Shown: positions 9,080-16,192, numbered from the stretch's first letter. The stretch: 64,000 nt of DNA from Enterobacter sp. (GCA_022649305.1 JALCNW010000008.1:28611-92610), one strand, 5' to 3'. The notes: generated by a model not told the origin, from the sequence alone. Numbers and translations: made by a program.

Positions 9080-9275
9080 TCTCGCTTTGCTCGATAGGTG
9101 TTAGTACAGCAAGTGAAGTACCTAAAGTGAATTGGTAAGTACGAAATGCCCCGCCAGTTTCACAACTCTCGCTCTGGTCATTTCCCCGTACTATGATGCT
9201 ATTGGATAGCTACATAAAGTACTGGATCAAGTTTGCAATTTTTGTGTACAAAGAGGTACTTAAGAGAGGGATAAC

Positions 9276-10001
9276 ATGTATAGAAAACAATTCATCCAGT
9301 CGCATGGTGCTACTTGTAGTAACTGGACTTGGAGTTGGTCATTTGTTAATCACGACAAGAAAATGGTGATCTTTGGTGCATGGGATGTTCAGAAAGAGCA
9401 AGAAAGGTCTGTCATACTGAGGGAGCGGTGGAAAAGTAAAGTAGTGGATGGTAGGGAAAGAAAGAATCTGGGATATATTCAAGCAATTGAACATATTCAA
9501 TTGATAGCTGAAGGTTATGATCTTTACACCTTTGATATGGAGCAGGGCCGAAACGATGAAGATAGAGATGTAGCTGTTATCAAACGTTTCACCCCTAAAC
9601 TTGAAAAGCGTTACCTTCGAAAAGAAGGTACAGTTTGGTATGCAGACTTCTTACCTAATCCGTTTCCTGATGAAATTACCTCGCCTGAAAATTACGCTGA
9701 AGGTGCAAAAAAGCAAGTTACAGTAAACTCCTACGAGCGTGATCCAAAAGCACGGCAGGCGTGTATTGACCATCACGGTACTTCTTGCAAGTGTTGTGGG
9801 TTTGACTTTGAGAAAGTCTATGGCGAACACGGTAAAGGATTTATACACGTTCATCATATCAAACCACTGCATACAGTAGGTGAGAACTATGTAGTAAACC
9901 CGATTGAAGATATGGTCCCCCTTTGTCCAAACTGTCATGCAATGATACATAGGGGAAGTGAAGTATTAAGCGTTGATGGGTTAAAAGTTCTTCTACGTTA
10001 A
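9276..10001 (+). CDS. HNH endonuclease, McrA-like architecture
   Basis: A 241-residue protein with an HNH nuclease domain at about 165-235: two zinc-binding pairs (CKCCGF from residue 171 and CPNCHAMIH near 218) around the metal-binding HVHHIKPLH and the Asn-rich ENYVVNPIEDMVPL. The N-terminal 140 residues (WTWSWSFVNHDKKMVIFGAW, later VWYADFLP) form a separate domain of the sort found before HNH domains in modification-dependent (type IV) restriction enzymes. By analogy it would recognise modified DNA, which is inference. RBS GAGAGGG precedes the start. GTAC content is lower than in flanking DNA. It has its own terminator at 10054, so it is an independent unit suited to defence. Confidence 0.8.
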   Translation: MYRKQFIQSHGATCSNWTWSWSFVNHDKKMVIFGAWDVQKEQERSVILRERWKSKVVDGRERKNLGYIQAIEHIQLIAEGYDLYTFDMEQGRNDEDRDVAVIKRFTPKLEKRYLRKEGTVWYADFLPNPFPDEITSPENYAEGAKKQVTVNSYERDPKARQACIDHHGTSCKCCGFDFEKVYGEHGKGFIHVHHIKPLHTVGENYVVNPIEDMVPLCPNCHAMIHRGSEVLSVDGLKVLLR

Positions 10002-10053
10002 TTATGGTAGTTAGACGTTTCAGAACAAACCTTAATACCCTATTTTATTAAGT

Positions 10054-10085
10054 ACCCTCACTGCATATGGTGAGGGTGTTTTTTC
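10054..10085 (+). terminator. Rho-independent terminator of the HNH gene
   Basis: ACCCTCAC / GTGAGGGT stem with an 8-base loop followed by GTTTTTTC, 53 bases after the stop codon. Confidence 0.88.
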
Positions 10086-10179
10086 AAAAACTCATATGTT
10101 CTGTTTTAGTGCTTAATTAAAAATTATTAGTAAATACATAGAAAAGTTAGCGGTGCTAACTTACTATGGAATTTATGAA

Positions 10180-10449
10180 ATGATAAGAATGGAATTTAAT
10201 ACATACCAGGATGATATATACTACTTTCTCTATGTTACCGAGGAAGTAAGGATTGAAACTAATGGCGTATCAGGCATACAGTTACAAACCCGCGATTCGA
10301 GGGTAAGAGATTTAGGTGATCCGTTCCAGTACTTAACACTGCGAGAACGGAAAGATGAGTACTTTAATGAAAGTCTTATCAATCCGTATGTAGATGAAGT
10401 GATTAAAGCTGTTGAAGTACTTGTTTCTCTTTTGACTTTAGTTGATTAA
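10180..10449 (+). CDS. Unknown small protein, 89 residues
   Basis: The open frame begins at a GTG at 10153, with ATG choices at 10180 and 10189; none has a strong ribosome site. The product (MIRMEFNTYQDDIYYFLYVT...) is acidic and soluble, ending in a hydrophobic helix VIKAVEVLVSLLTL. Base composition and GTAC frequency are those of the island, which supports a real island gene, but no family is recognised. It converges on the membrane protein at 10479. Confidence 0.42.
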   Translation: MIRMEFNTYQDDIYYFLYVTEEVRIETNGVSGIQLQTRDSRVRDLGDPFQYLTLRERKDEYFNESLINPYVDEVIKAVEVLVSLLTLVD

Positions 10450-10478
10450 AAACATGCCCATTTAGAGGCACGAGGTGA

Positions 10479-11213
10479 TTATTTTATAACTTCGATAAAT
10501 TCAGCTATTGGTTTATTATCATCATAAATCGATTTAACAAAATCCTGTAAGCTATGGTTTAATTCGATAGCTTCAAGTTGTATATCAATAATTTCTTTTG
10601 CTGTTAAACGTATAGCTTCTTCATCAGCATACATGAGCATTGGAACTTCAGAGGCTGCCAGTTCAAATTGAGTTTGTAGTCGATTGTAACTATCTGCAAT
10701 ATGTTTTATATAGTTCATTATATTCACTGTATAAGGCGTGATTTTATAGTTATACCTCTGGATTGCCTTTAATCTATTTTGTATTGAATATGATAAATTG
10801 AAAAATTCGATAAGCAAATTTTCAACTTTATCTAAAGTTTCGCCTATATCTTTTGGCAATTCCTCTTTGTCGTTTAAACAGTTTTTTAGCGTTTTACTTG
10901 TATGAACAATATAGCTTTTATATTGATTACTCAGTGATGACAACTTTCGCAAGTCTTCATATATTGCTTCTTCGATAACTTTAGAAACTATATCGTAATA
11001 TTTTTGAGACAGCCATTCGGGGGCTTTTCTATATGCGGCATAAGCGACACCCAAAGTACCCAATGTTGATAAAGAACTGATCCAATCGGTAAAACTACCC
11101 CATTCGAAGTTATTACTTCCAAAAAAAAGTGCTTTCAAGATGACACAAATCAAAAGTAATGAAAGAATCAATACAACTGCAAGTATTGTTTGGTTTAGAT
11201 TTTTATATTCCAT
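10479..11213 (-). CDS. Membrane-anchored coiled-coil protein, member 1 of a three-gene family
   Basis: A 244-residue protein. A transmembrane helix at about 8-30 (ILAVVLILSLLLICVILKAL) is followed by DWISSLSTLGTLGVAYAAYR and APEWLSQK, then a long helical cytoplasmic region that includes LSNQYKSYIVHTSKTLKNCL. The segment [VA]-x-Y-A-A-x3-A-x2-W-[LF]-S recurs in the two neighbours at 11453 and 12068, so the three are distant relatives. This copy has an additional N-terminal helix. It starts at 11213 with only a GGAA-type site. It is 239 bases beyond the end of the next member and may have its own promoter. Function unknown; an envelope sensor or effector role is possible but unproven. Confidence 0.65.
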   Translation of the reverse strand: MEYKNLNQTILAVVLILSLLLICVILKALFFGSNNFEWGSFTDWISSLSTLGTLGVAYAAYRKAPEWLSQKYYDIVSKVIEEAIYEDLRKLSSLSNQYKSYIVHTSKTLKNCLNDKEELPKDIGETLDKVENLLIEFFNLSYSIQNRLKAIQRYNYKITPYTVNIMNYIKHIADSYNRLQTQFELAASEVPMLMYADEEAIRLTAKEIIDIQLEAIELNHSLQDFVKSIYDDNKPIAEFIEVIK

Positions 11214-11291
11214 TTACTTGTTTCCGACATGATAGTGAATCTTGAGTTAGCATTTTACCATTACAGCCACAATCAAGTACACTCTGAACAT

Positions 11292-11340
11292 CACGCCCAC
11301 CCACTATGGGTAGGTTTGTTTAAGGTGTGGGTGTGGCGTG
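11292..11340. repeat. GC-rich imperfect inverted repeat in AT-rich DNA
   Basis: CACGCCCACCCAC and GTGGGTGTGGCGTG pair with a single bulge across a 22-base loop. It lies between two minus-strand genes in a 239-base gap. No T-run follows on either strand, so its role is unclear: operator, RNA element or part of the weak 72-codon frame at 11229-11447. Confidence 0.5.
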
Positions 11341-11452
11341 AAACTCAGATTTGTTTGGATTTGCGTCAAGATGCAGAAGAGCAAGCATCCAAGCCATTCG
11401 TAATTGCTTTAGCTAAAAGAAAATGTAATCAAATAAACCTTCAATAGAGGAT

Positions 11453-12058
11453 TTATTTTACTTGAAACAAATCAGTAAATTTTGTTTTTTTGAACTTAAG
11501 GTATTTCTGTTCCGTTTCTGTCAAGTCCTTAACATAATCATTATAATGTACTTTGAAATGCTTGAATGAAGTACTGAATTCATCCATGCCAATATGTTCA
11601 GTATCATATATACAGCTTTTTGCTAATGAAGAAGCATTAAAAGCGGAGACACTTGAATCACGAAGTTTCTTTAACACGTCATTAATTATGTCTTTGTCTT
11701 TCAAAAATAACGACCACCTTTCTATCATTTCCAAATTTTCTGATAACTCGTCTATTCTTTGAATATCAAACGTGTGGTTTAGAATATGCATTTGATAATC
11801 ATGAGCTTTGTTTTCATCAACATAAGTTATGCGTTCATCGACAGCTTTCAAGTACTCAAACGCATCATGTAATTCAGATATGTACTTTTTAGTTTTACTG
11901 TATTGTTCATCGATATCGGATAACAGTTGTTCGGCTTTATCAAAACCTTTTGTGTGTGATCGTTGTGAGAACCACTGATTAGCATTTGCAGCAGCGTATA
12001 CAGCTACACCTGCCATAACCCAATCAGCTACAGTACCAGTAATATCATACCAAGCCAT
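11453..12058 (-). CDS. Membrane-anchored protein, member 2 of a three-gene family
   Basis: A 201-residue protein. It begins MAWYDITGTVADWVMAGVAV, a short hydrophobic helix, then YAAANANQWFSQRSHTKGFD and a helical soluble part (KAEQLLSDIDEQYSKTKKYI). It shares the VAVYAA-x2-A-x2-W-x-S signature with the product at 12068. The two genes keep about 31 of 33 identical bases over that segment (11985-12017 against 12548-12580), so one probably arose from the other by duplication. RBS GAGGAT is placed inside the nine-base gap after the 12068 gene, so both are one operon. Function not known. Confidence 0.7.
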   Translation of the reverse strand: MAWYDITGTVADWVMAGVAVYAAANANQWFSQRSHTKGFDKAEQLLSDIDEQYSKTKKYISELHDAFEYLKAVDERITYVDENKAHDYQMHILNHTFDIQRIDELSENLEMIERWSLFLKDKDIINDVLKKLRDSSVSAFNASSLAKSCIYDTEHIGMDEFSTSFKHFKVHYNDYVKDLTETEQKYLKFKKTKFTDLFQVK

Positions 12059-12067
12059 AGCATATCC

Positions 12068-12631
12068 TCAATCAACAAATAATTCACTGTAGTGCTTCAT
12101 TATCTTATTATGGGAGCCTCGAACAATTTTGTAAAATTCACTGATTTGTCTGTCATACTCAAAGCTGTTTTGTAACCGTAATCTGGTTTCATCTGCCCCA
12201 ATAGATAGCGATTCCTCTATCTTATATGCCAGGCCTAAATGTGAATCAATAAGGTCTTTGAAGTGTACTTCGCTTTTAGGTTTTAATCCCCATAAATCCA
12301 TACGTTCCATTGTGGTACGAAGATTGATAATATTCCTTCTATATTCAATTTCCCTCTGGTATATCGCGTTCCAGCGTTTTCGGAATATCTCAGTATCACC
12401 TTGTTCATCTGGATCTGTATTGATTATTTGTTTCACATCACTATGCAGGTAAAACCCCTCCTGCTGTATTTTACAAAACTGATCAATAAGCTCATCTGCA
12501 AATTTAAATTTTCGCTCATTGATTTTAGGTGAAAGCCAATCTTTAGCTTTTGCAGCAGCATACACAGCTACACCTGCCATTACAGCATTACATCCAGCAC
12601 TAATCAGATCTGAACCATTGCCCCAATCCAT
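12068..12631 (-). CDS. Membrane-anchored protein, member 3 of a three-gene family
   Basis: A 187-residue protein starting MDWGNGSDLISAGCNAVMAG, one hydrophobic helix of about residues 9-27, followed by VAVYAAAKAKDWLSPKINER and a charged helical domain to the C-terminus. GGGAAGGG upstream makes a strong ribosome site. It is first, or second after the tiny frame at 12692-12814, in a minus-strand operon with 11453-12058. The topology, one short membrane helix and a cytoplasmic helical domain, resembles phage-exclusion and membrane-sensing proteins, but that is analogy only. Confidence 0.7.
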   Translation of the reverse strand: MDWGNGSDLISAGCNAVMAGVAVYAAAKAKDWLSPKINERKFKFADELIDQFCKIQQEGFYLHSDVKQIINTDPDEQGDTEIFRKRWNAIYQREIEYRRNIINLRTTMERMDLWGLKPKSEVHFKDLIDSHLGLAYKIEESLSIGADETRLRLQNSFEYDRQISEFYKIVRGSHNKIMKHYSELFVD

Positions 12632-12691
12632 GAATCCCTTCCCGATACAATCTTTTGTATTGTATGTACCACAACCTTGTTTAAGGAGCTA

Positions 12692-12814
12692 TCAAAAAGG
12701 TAATTCACCCTGCATATCACAGAAAGCATCATCCTTATCATGTGCCTCCAACATAGCTTGCTGTGCGTATGTAAGCACACCATATGATAAAGCACTATCT
12801 GGTAGTAAGCTCAT
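12692..12814 (-). CDS. Possible 40-residue peptide upstream of the membrane-protein operon
   Basis: An ATG at 12812-12814 opens a short frame, MSLLPDSALSYGVLTYAQQA, ending CDMQGELPF at a TGA. The amino-acid mix looks like real protein, and the acidic tail ending in Pro-Phe recalls the C-terminal tip of single-stranded DNA-binding protein. Against it: no ribosome site is visible. It lies 60 bases before the gene at 12068-12631, on the same strand. Weak call. Confidence 0.33.
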   Translation of the reverse strand: MSLLPDSALSYGVLTYAQQAMLEAHDKDDAFCDMQGELPF

Positions 12815-13010
12815 AAAAAAGAAGGTTGATAAAACAAAAGGTGATTTAGTCGTATACAGCTTCCATCATCATACAAAACCTAACGTAAGTGATGGTGATG
12901 TACTAATGGTAGAGTTGCTAAAAGATAAATTAGACGTTCGGGTACTACTATCTTACAACCAGATCTACAAAGGTCATCGCGTATTTTCTTTTGTTTGCCA
13001 AATACAATAA
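12803..13010 (+). pseudogene. 3' remnant of an unknown phage-type gene
   Basis: A coding-looking frame without any start codon nearby reads SKLIKKKVDKTKGDLVVYSF, then HHHTKPNVSDGDVLMVELL and ends FSFVCQIQ at a TAA at 13008-13010, nine bases before the holin-like start. The upstream part of the frame (12519-12800) is antisense to the membrane-protein gene and does not look like protein. So this appears to be the end of a truncated gene that once preceded the holin-like gene in an operon. Family not recognised. Confidence 0.45.
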
Positions 13011-13019
13011 GGACTAATT

Positions 13020-13327
13020 ATGATTGGTGTAATAGTAGAATTACTGACAAAAGGTGTGAACTTCTTTGTAAAACGTAAAACGTAAAACGTAAAACGATAG
13101 AACAGGAAGTGCAGAAAACAAATGCTGAAGGACAAATAGAAACCAAAAAAGAAGAGATCGAGAAGACTACGGTACATTGGCGTAACTTTTTGGGTTTCGT
13201 GATTTCAATGATTATTCTTTATAACTGGATCATAGTACCGGTACTTGACTACTTCGGTATTGTGTTAATCCAAGTACCACTTGGTCAACTTATGCAAGTA
13301 CTGTTGATCATGATTGGTGGAAACTAA
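13020..13327 (+). pseudogene. Holin-like gene put out of frame by a heptanucleotide repeat
   Basis: An ATG at 13020 with AAGGA upstream opens MIGVIVELLTKGVNFFVKRK and then meets a TAA at 13083 inside four tandem GTAAAAC units. The matching downstream frame (from about 13089: TIEQEVQKTNAEG..., WRNFLGFVISMIILYNWIIV, VPLGQLMQVLLIMIGG) has two membrane helices and resembles phage 3TM holins. With two or five repeat units the parts join in frame as one protein of about 97 residues; with the present four they do not. A GTG at 13109 could start a 72-residue downstream piece. Either a decayed holin or a length-variable switch. Followed at once by a terminator. Confidence 0.68.
13068..13095 (+). repeat. 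Heptanucleotide tandem repeat (GTAAAAC)x4
   Basis: Four perfect copies of GTAAAAC followed by GATAG, inside the holin-like gene. A unit of seven bases changes the reading frame whenever a copy is gained or lost, the classic arrangement of slipped-strand variation. Confidence 0.95.
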
Positions 13328-13328
13328 G

Positions 13329-13350
13329 AAAGCCCCGTTTGGGGCTTTTA
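13329..13350. terminator. Terminator between holin-like gene and TOPRIM gene
   Basis: AAAGCCCC / GGGGCTTTT stem with a 4-base loop (GTTT) and T-rich tail on the plus strand; the A-rich left flank makes it usable from the minus strand too. It sits between the convergent ends at 13327 and 13352. Confidence 0.85.
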
Positions 13351-13351
13351 C

Positions 13352-14314
13352 TTAATCTATTTTTGTGTTATTGAAAGTATTATGGCTAAACTTTTCTGTT
13401 TGTTTTGTTTTAGCGGATTCTAAAAAATAAATTACTGGATTTATATATTCTTCCCAGCGGTTTTTGTTAAATTTTGACACTATTCTATATACCAGGTAAA
13501 TGGGGTTATTAACGAATTGGTAACTTCTGTAATGTCTGTTTTCTGTTTTTTTTATTAGCTTTTTGAAGTATGTATGGTAATTGGTTATTCCTTCGTTTGC
13601 TGTGAATGTAATTTCTTTAGAGAAGTTGATAATTTCCAGTGTCTCATCTTTTTCTTTATTGATATCATTAAGTTCAAATCCTATATTGTTTTTTGAATTT
13701 TCGTCTTTTACCTTTTTTATATATTCATTTAATTCATCAGTTCTTTTTTTAAAAGGGCTTTTTATCATAGCTGGAGAAATTTCATCCACCATGTTTTTCA
13801 AATTTAGCTCAGGTTTTCCTTTGATATTTTTTTTAGATAAAACATTATTTGGTATTTTAAAACTGGTTATGTGACTGCTTATTAAATCAATTATGTGTTG
13901 TAATTGATCAGGAATGAAATCCCCTTCGTATGTCTCTGAGATTACTTGCCTTATTTCATCGTCACTTATATCACCATCAATTACCCCAATTACCTCTAAT
14001 GCTTTAGAGTTGCCAGATTTTATTAATTCCTCTGAATAGAGAATGCATCCTGCTAAGGATATGATTATGTTAGACCATGAGCCACAGCGTCTGAATTTAA
14101 ATGAACCTACATTTATATCCCTATAACTAAGAGCATAGGTAATTAATTCCTCTGCAACTTTATCCTCGCAAAATACAATGACAGGAGGGATTCTGTGTGC
14201 TTGAGAAAAACCAGATGAGGTAATTTCAATCTTTGTTGAATCACCATGTTTACTTTTTGCGATAATTTGTGAACCAATAATTCCTACATTGCTCATCAGT
14301 TTTATTGTACTCAT
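13352..14314 (-). CDS. TOPRIM-domain-like protein (candidate defence effector)
   Basis: A 320-residue protein. GGGGGAAGGA just before 14314 sets the start (MSTIKLMSNVGIIGSQIIAK), rather than the longer frame to 14341. Residues 44-60 (PVIVFCEDKVAEELITY) give a strand ending in the acidic residue (Glu50) and helix, and 108-116 (VIGVIDGDI) give a strand ending in Asp113-Gly-Asp115. Glu followed by DxD is the metal-binding signature of TOPRIM folds, found in OLD-type nucleases and other phage-defence effectors. The last 200 residues are helical and Lys-rich. There is no ATPase domain, and the neighbour is not one, so this is not a standard OLD, Gabija or PARIS pair. GTAC is rare here, unlike the rest of the island. 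Confidence 0.6.
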   Translation of the reverse strand: MSTIKLMSNVGIIGSQIIAKSKHGDSTKIEITSSGFSQAHRIPPVIVFCEDKVAEELITYALSYRDINVGSFKFRRCGSWSNIIISLAGCILYSEELIKSGNSKALEVIGVIDGDISDDEIRQVISETYEGDFIPDQLQHIIDLISSHITSFKIPNNVLSKKNIKGKPELNLKNMVDEISPAMIKSPFKKRTDELNEYIKKVKDENSKNNIGFELNDINKEKDETLEIINFSKEITFTANEGITNYHTYFKKLIKKTENRHYRSYQFVNNPIYLVYRIVSKFNKNRWEEYINPVIYFLESAKTKQTEKFSHNTFNNTKID

Positions 14315-14441
14315 GATTCCTTCCCCCTCTATTACGTGCAATGAAATTTTATGTCGATAAGAAAAAATTCATATGGAAATTGTATTAAGATGATAACATA
14401 AGATAGCGACGATTATTGAATACTTAATTTATGCTATCTAA

Positions 14442-15299
14442 TTATGGTATGGATAATTCAAGTATTGCCCTCTTTTCGATTGCGTATAATTTCACTTGGT
14501 TATCATGTAAAATAATAGTTAACGAAATTTTTTCGGAAGGGTTCGATTCTAAAGACGTTCTTATTGAGTGTTCATTTAATTCTATCACTTGTGTAAAGTA
14601 ATCAATCTTTCTTTGAATATGCATCAGTCTGCTTATATCATGGAAGTTATCACCGTTAGACATGATTCCAACTAATTGATATACGGTTCCATCTTCCATT
14701 TGCATTGCATAGTTACAATGATTATTCCGCAACGCTAAGCGTTGTTCTGAATTTAGTTGATTCCCCCTTACGCCGTTCAATCTATATATTCCTATAGATT
14801 CAGGGATATATTTGTGCAGTTTTTTTATAAGTTCATCGTTAACCCAAACATCTGAATATCCTTTTCCATGAGGTAAAATATCAATGAAGATGACTACATT
14901 ATCAAAAAACATGCAAAATAAAACGGGGCCGGTACGTTTGAAATAACCGTTTTTAAATGGTTCTTCTGAAAGGTGTAAATGATGAATGTTCCATGAGTTT
15001 AATAGTAGATCCTTATATATGTATTTTGATGTGCTCAATGATAGGTGAGGGGTTATTGATAACCCAAGAGTGATTTTTCTTTTTATAGATTCATATGCTT
15101 TTTCTGTTTCTTTAGGTACTTCAATTCCAGGTAGTACGATTACTATTCTTTTGTTATTTTTTGGTATTCTTCTTTGTAAAGCAAAAACAGCTTTTAAATT
15201 TTCAATTGTTGTTAAGCTATCATCATATGAAAAACCGAACTGTTCTAACTCGTCATCAATATAATCACGCATTCCATATTCAGGTGTAAACTTTATCAT
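14442..15299 (-). CDS. Unknown protein with HHLHL motif, partner of the TOPRIM gene
   Basis: A 285-residue soluble protein. AAGGA eight bases before the ATG at 15299 favours it over 15308. After a helical N-terminus, residues 101-110 read NSWNIHHLHL (His106, His107, His109), then RTGPVLFCMFFDNVVIFIDI and HGKGYSDVW. Histidines on a strand followed by two more strands is a pattern seen in uncharacterised families that may be small nucleases; I cannot confirm this. The C-terminal part (NYAMQMEDGTVYQLVGIM, DISRLMHIQRKIDYF) is a second domain. It precedes the TOPRIM gene on the same strand by 127 bases and is separated from the island ybhA by 29 bases. Both cargo genes share low GC and few GTAC sites. 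Confidence 0.55.
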   Translation of the reverse strand: MIKFTPEYGMRDYIDDELEQFGFSYDDSLTTIENLKAVFALQRRIPKNNKRIVIVLPGIEVPKETEKAYESIKRKITLGLSITPHLSLSTSKYIYKDLLLNSWNIHHLHLSEEPFKNGYFKRTGPVLFCMFFDNVVIFIDILPHGKGYSDVWVNDELIKKLHKYIPESIGIYRLNGVRGNQLNSEQRLALRNNHCNYAMQMEDGTVYQLVGIMSNGDNFHDISRLMHIQRKIDYFTQVIELNEHSIRTSLESNPSEKISLTIILHDNQVKLYAIEKRAILELSIP

Positions 15300-15328
15300 G
15301 TAAAACATCCTTGTCTTAGTTGAACGCT

Positions 15329-16156
15329 TTATTTGTTGTCAGGAAAATACTGATTAACTACATCAGCTATACCAGCTTCAGTATTGTTACCAATTACCAA
15401 ATCAGCACATTCTTTCAGTTCATCTACGGCATTACCCATAGCCACGCCAAGACCAGCATTCTTCAACATACTTAGATCATTAAAATTATCACCAAAAGCT
15501 ATAACCTGGTTCATAGACAAGCCCTGTGATTCAACCCATTGTGCTAATCGTTTACCCTTACTGTTTCCGGCTTGTGCTATGTCAACTTGGTCATGCCAAG
15601 ACCATTCACAAGCAAGCCCAAGTTCACGTTCCACGATTTGACCAAAGCTATGTAGTTTCTCTGTATCGGAATCAGTAAGGGCGAATTTCCAGATAGCATC
15701 AACATTCTGTGATGCTTCACGAAGAGAAGGTACTTGTGTGAAGGTTGGGCGTTGTGATTCTGGAAGAGACTTAGCCCAGTTTTCAGTACGGATAATATGC
15801 CCAGTAGATACTTGATAGTACATTGCATCATCGGCATACATCAAACTATGTACATTGTAACTATCAAGTAGATCAACCAACTGTGTAGCCTGGTCTGGTT
15901 GTAACTGGTCTGCTGAAATAACTTTTTTTTCGTTGTAATCGTACAATAATGCACCATTGCAACATATTGCAGGTGTATCAAGAGCTAATGCCTGATAAAA
16001 AGGATGGATGGCTACATGATGTCGTCCTGTAACGATTACTACTTTTGCTCCTGATTCACGGGCATTTCGTAGAGCAGTTAGTGATTCAGGAAGAATCTTT
16101 TTTTCATGTGTTAAAAGCGTGCCGTCAAGATCGAGTGCAATTACTCTAAAGTCCAT
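15329..16156 (-). CDS. ybhA: Island-borne full-length YbhA (replacement HAD phosphatase)
   Basis: A complete 275-residue HAD-family phosphatase of the YbhA (pyridoxal phosphate / sugar phosphatase) type. Motif I is DLDGTLLT at residues 9-16, the cap domain includes SLMYADDAMYYQVSTGHIIR, and motifs III/IV are SKGKRLAQW and AFGDNFNDLSML. It aligns along its whole length with the two host fragments but differs at many positions and uses AT-rich, GTAC-containing codons, so it came in with the island. It is oriented like the host gene and lies just downstream of the severed 5' end, so it can be read from the native promoter or from its own putative promoter at 16193-16220. It probably restores the function that insertion destroyed. 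Confidence 0.92.
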   Translation of the reverse strand: MDFRVIALDLDGTLLTHEKKILPESLTALRNARESGAKVVIVTGRHHVAIHPFYQALALDTPAICCNGALLYDYNEKKVISADQLQPDQATQLVDLLDSYNVHSLMYADDAMYYQVSTGHIIRTENWAKSLPESQRPTFTQVPSLREASQNVDAIWKFALTDSDTEKLHSFGQIVERELGLACEWSWHDQVDIAQAGNSKGKRLAQWVESQGLSMNQVIAFGDNFNDLSMLKNAGLGVAMGNAVDELKECADLVIGNNTEAGIADVVNQYFPDNK

Positions 16157-16192
16157 GTTTTTTCCACTGTAAGAAGATTCGATGTTATGTCG

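Larger units (their letters stand above)
8814..9275. other. Repeat-rich non-coding segment of the island (candidate origin or structured RNA)
   Basis: No convincing gene in 462 bases. It contains a perfect 11-bp inverted repeat TATTACGGCAT / ATGCCGTAATA with a 6-base spacer at 8832-8859; five CGGCA motifs, four of them tightly spaced between 8827 and 8864 and one at 8901, in both orientations; an inverted AATACTAC / GTAGTATT pair near 8993-9023; a long imperfect hairpin at 9030-9079; tandem CTCGCT..CTCG-type repeats near 9047-9094; and eight GTAC tetramers. Such clustering of iteron-like repeats and hairpins is typical of replication origins or control regions, but no replication protein was recognised in the island. 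Confidence 0.5.

Noticed and set aside
11229..11447. 72-codon plus-strand frame between two minus-strand island genes
   Set aside because: No ribosome site before the ATG and it is built around the GC-rich inverted repeat at 11292-11340. Some of the sequence (WVWRETQICLDLRQDAEEQA) looks coding-like, so a gene remnant remains possible, but I would not call it.
13352..15299. Named defence systems PARIS, Gabija or OLD
   Set aside because: These need an ABC-type or UvrD-like ATPase; neither protein has a Walker motif. The TOPRIM pattern alone does not justify the name.
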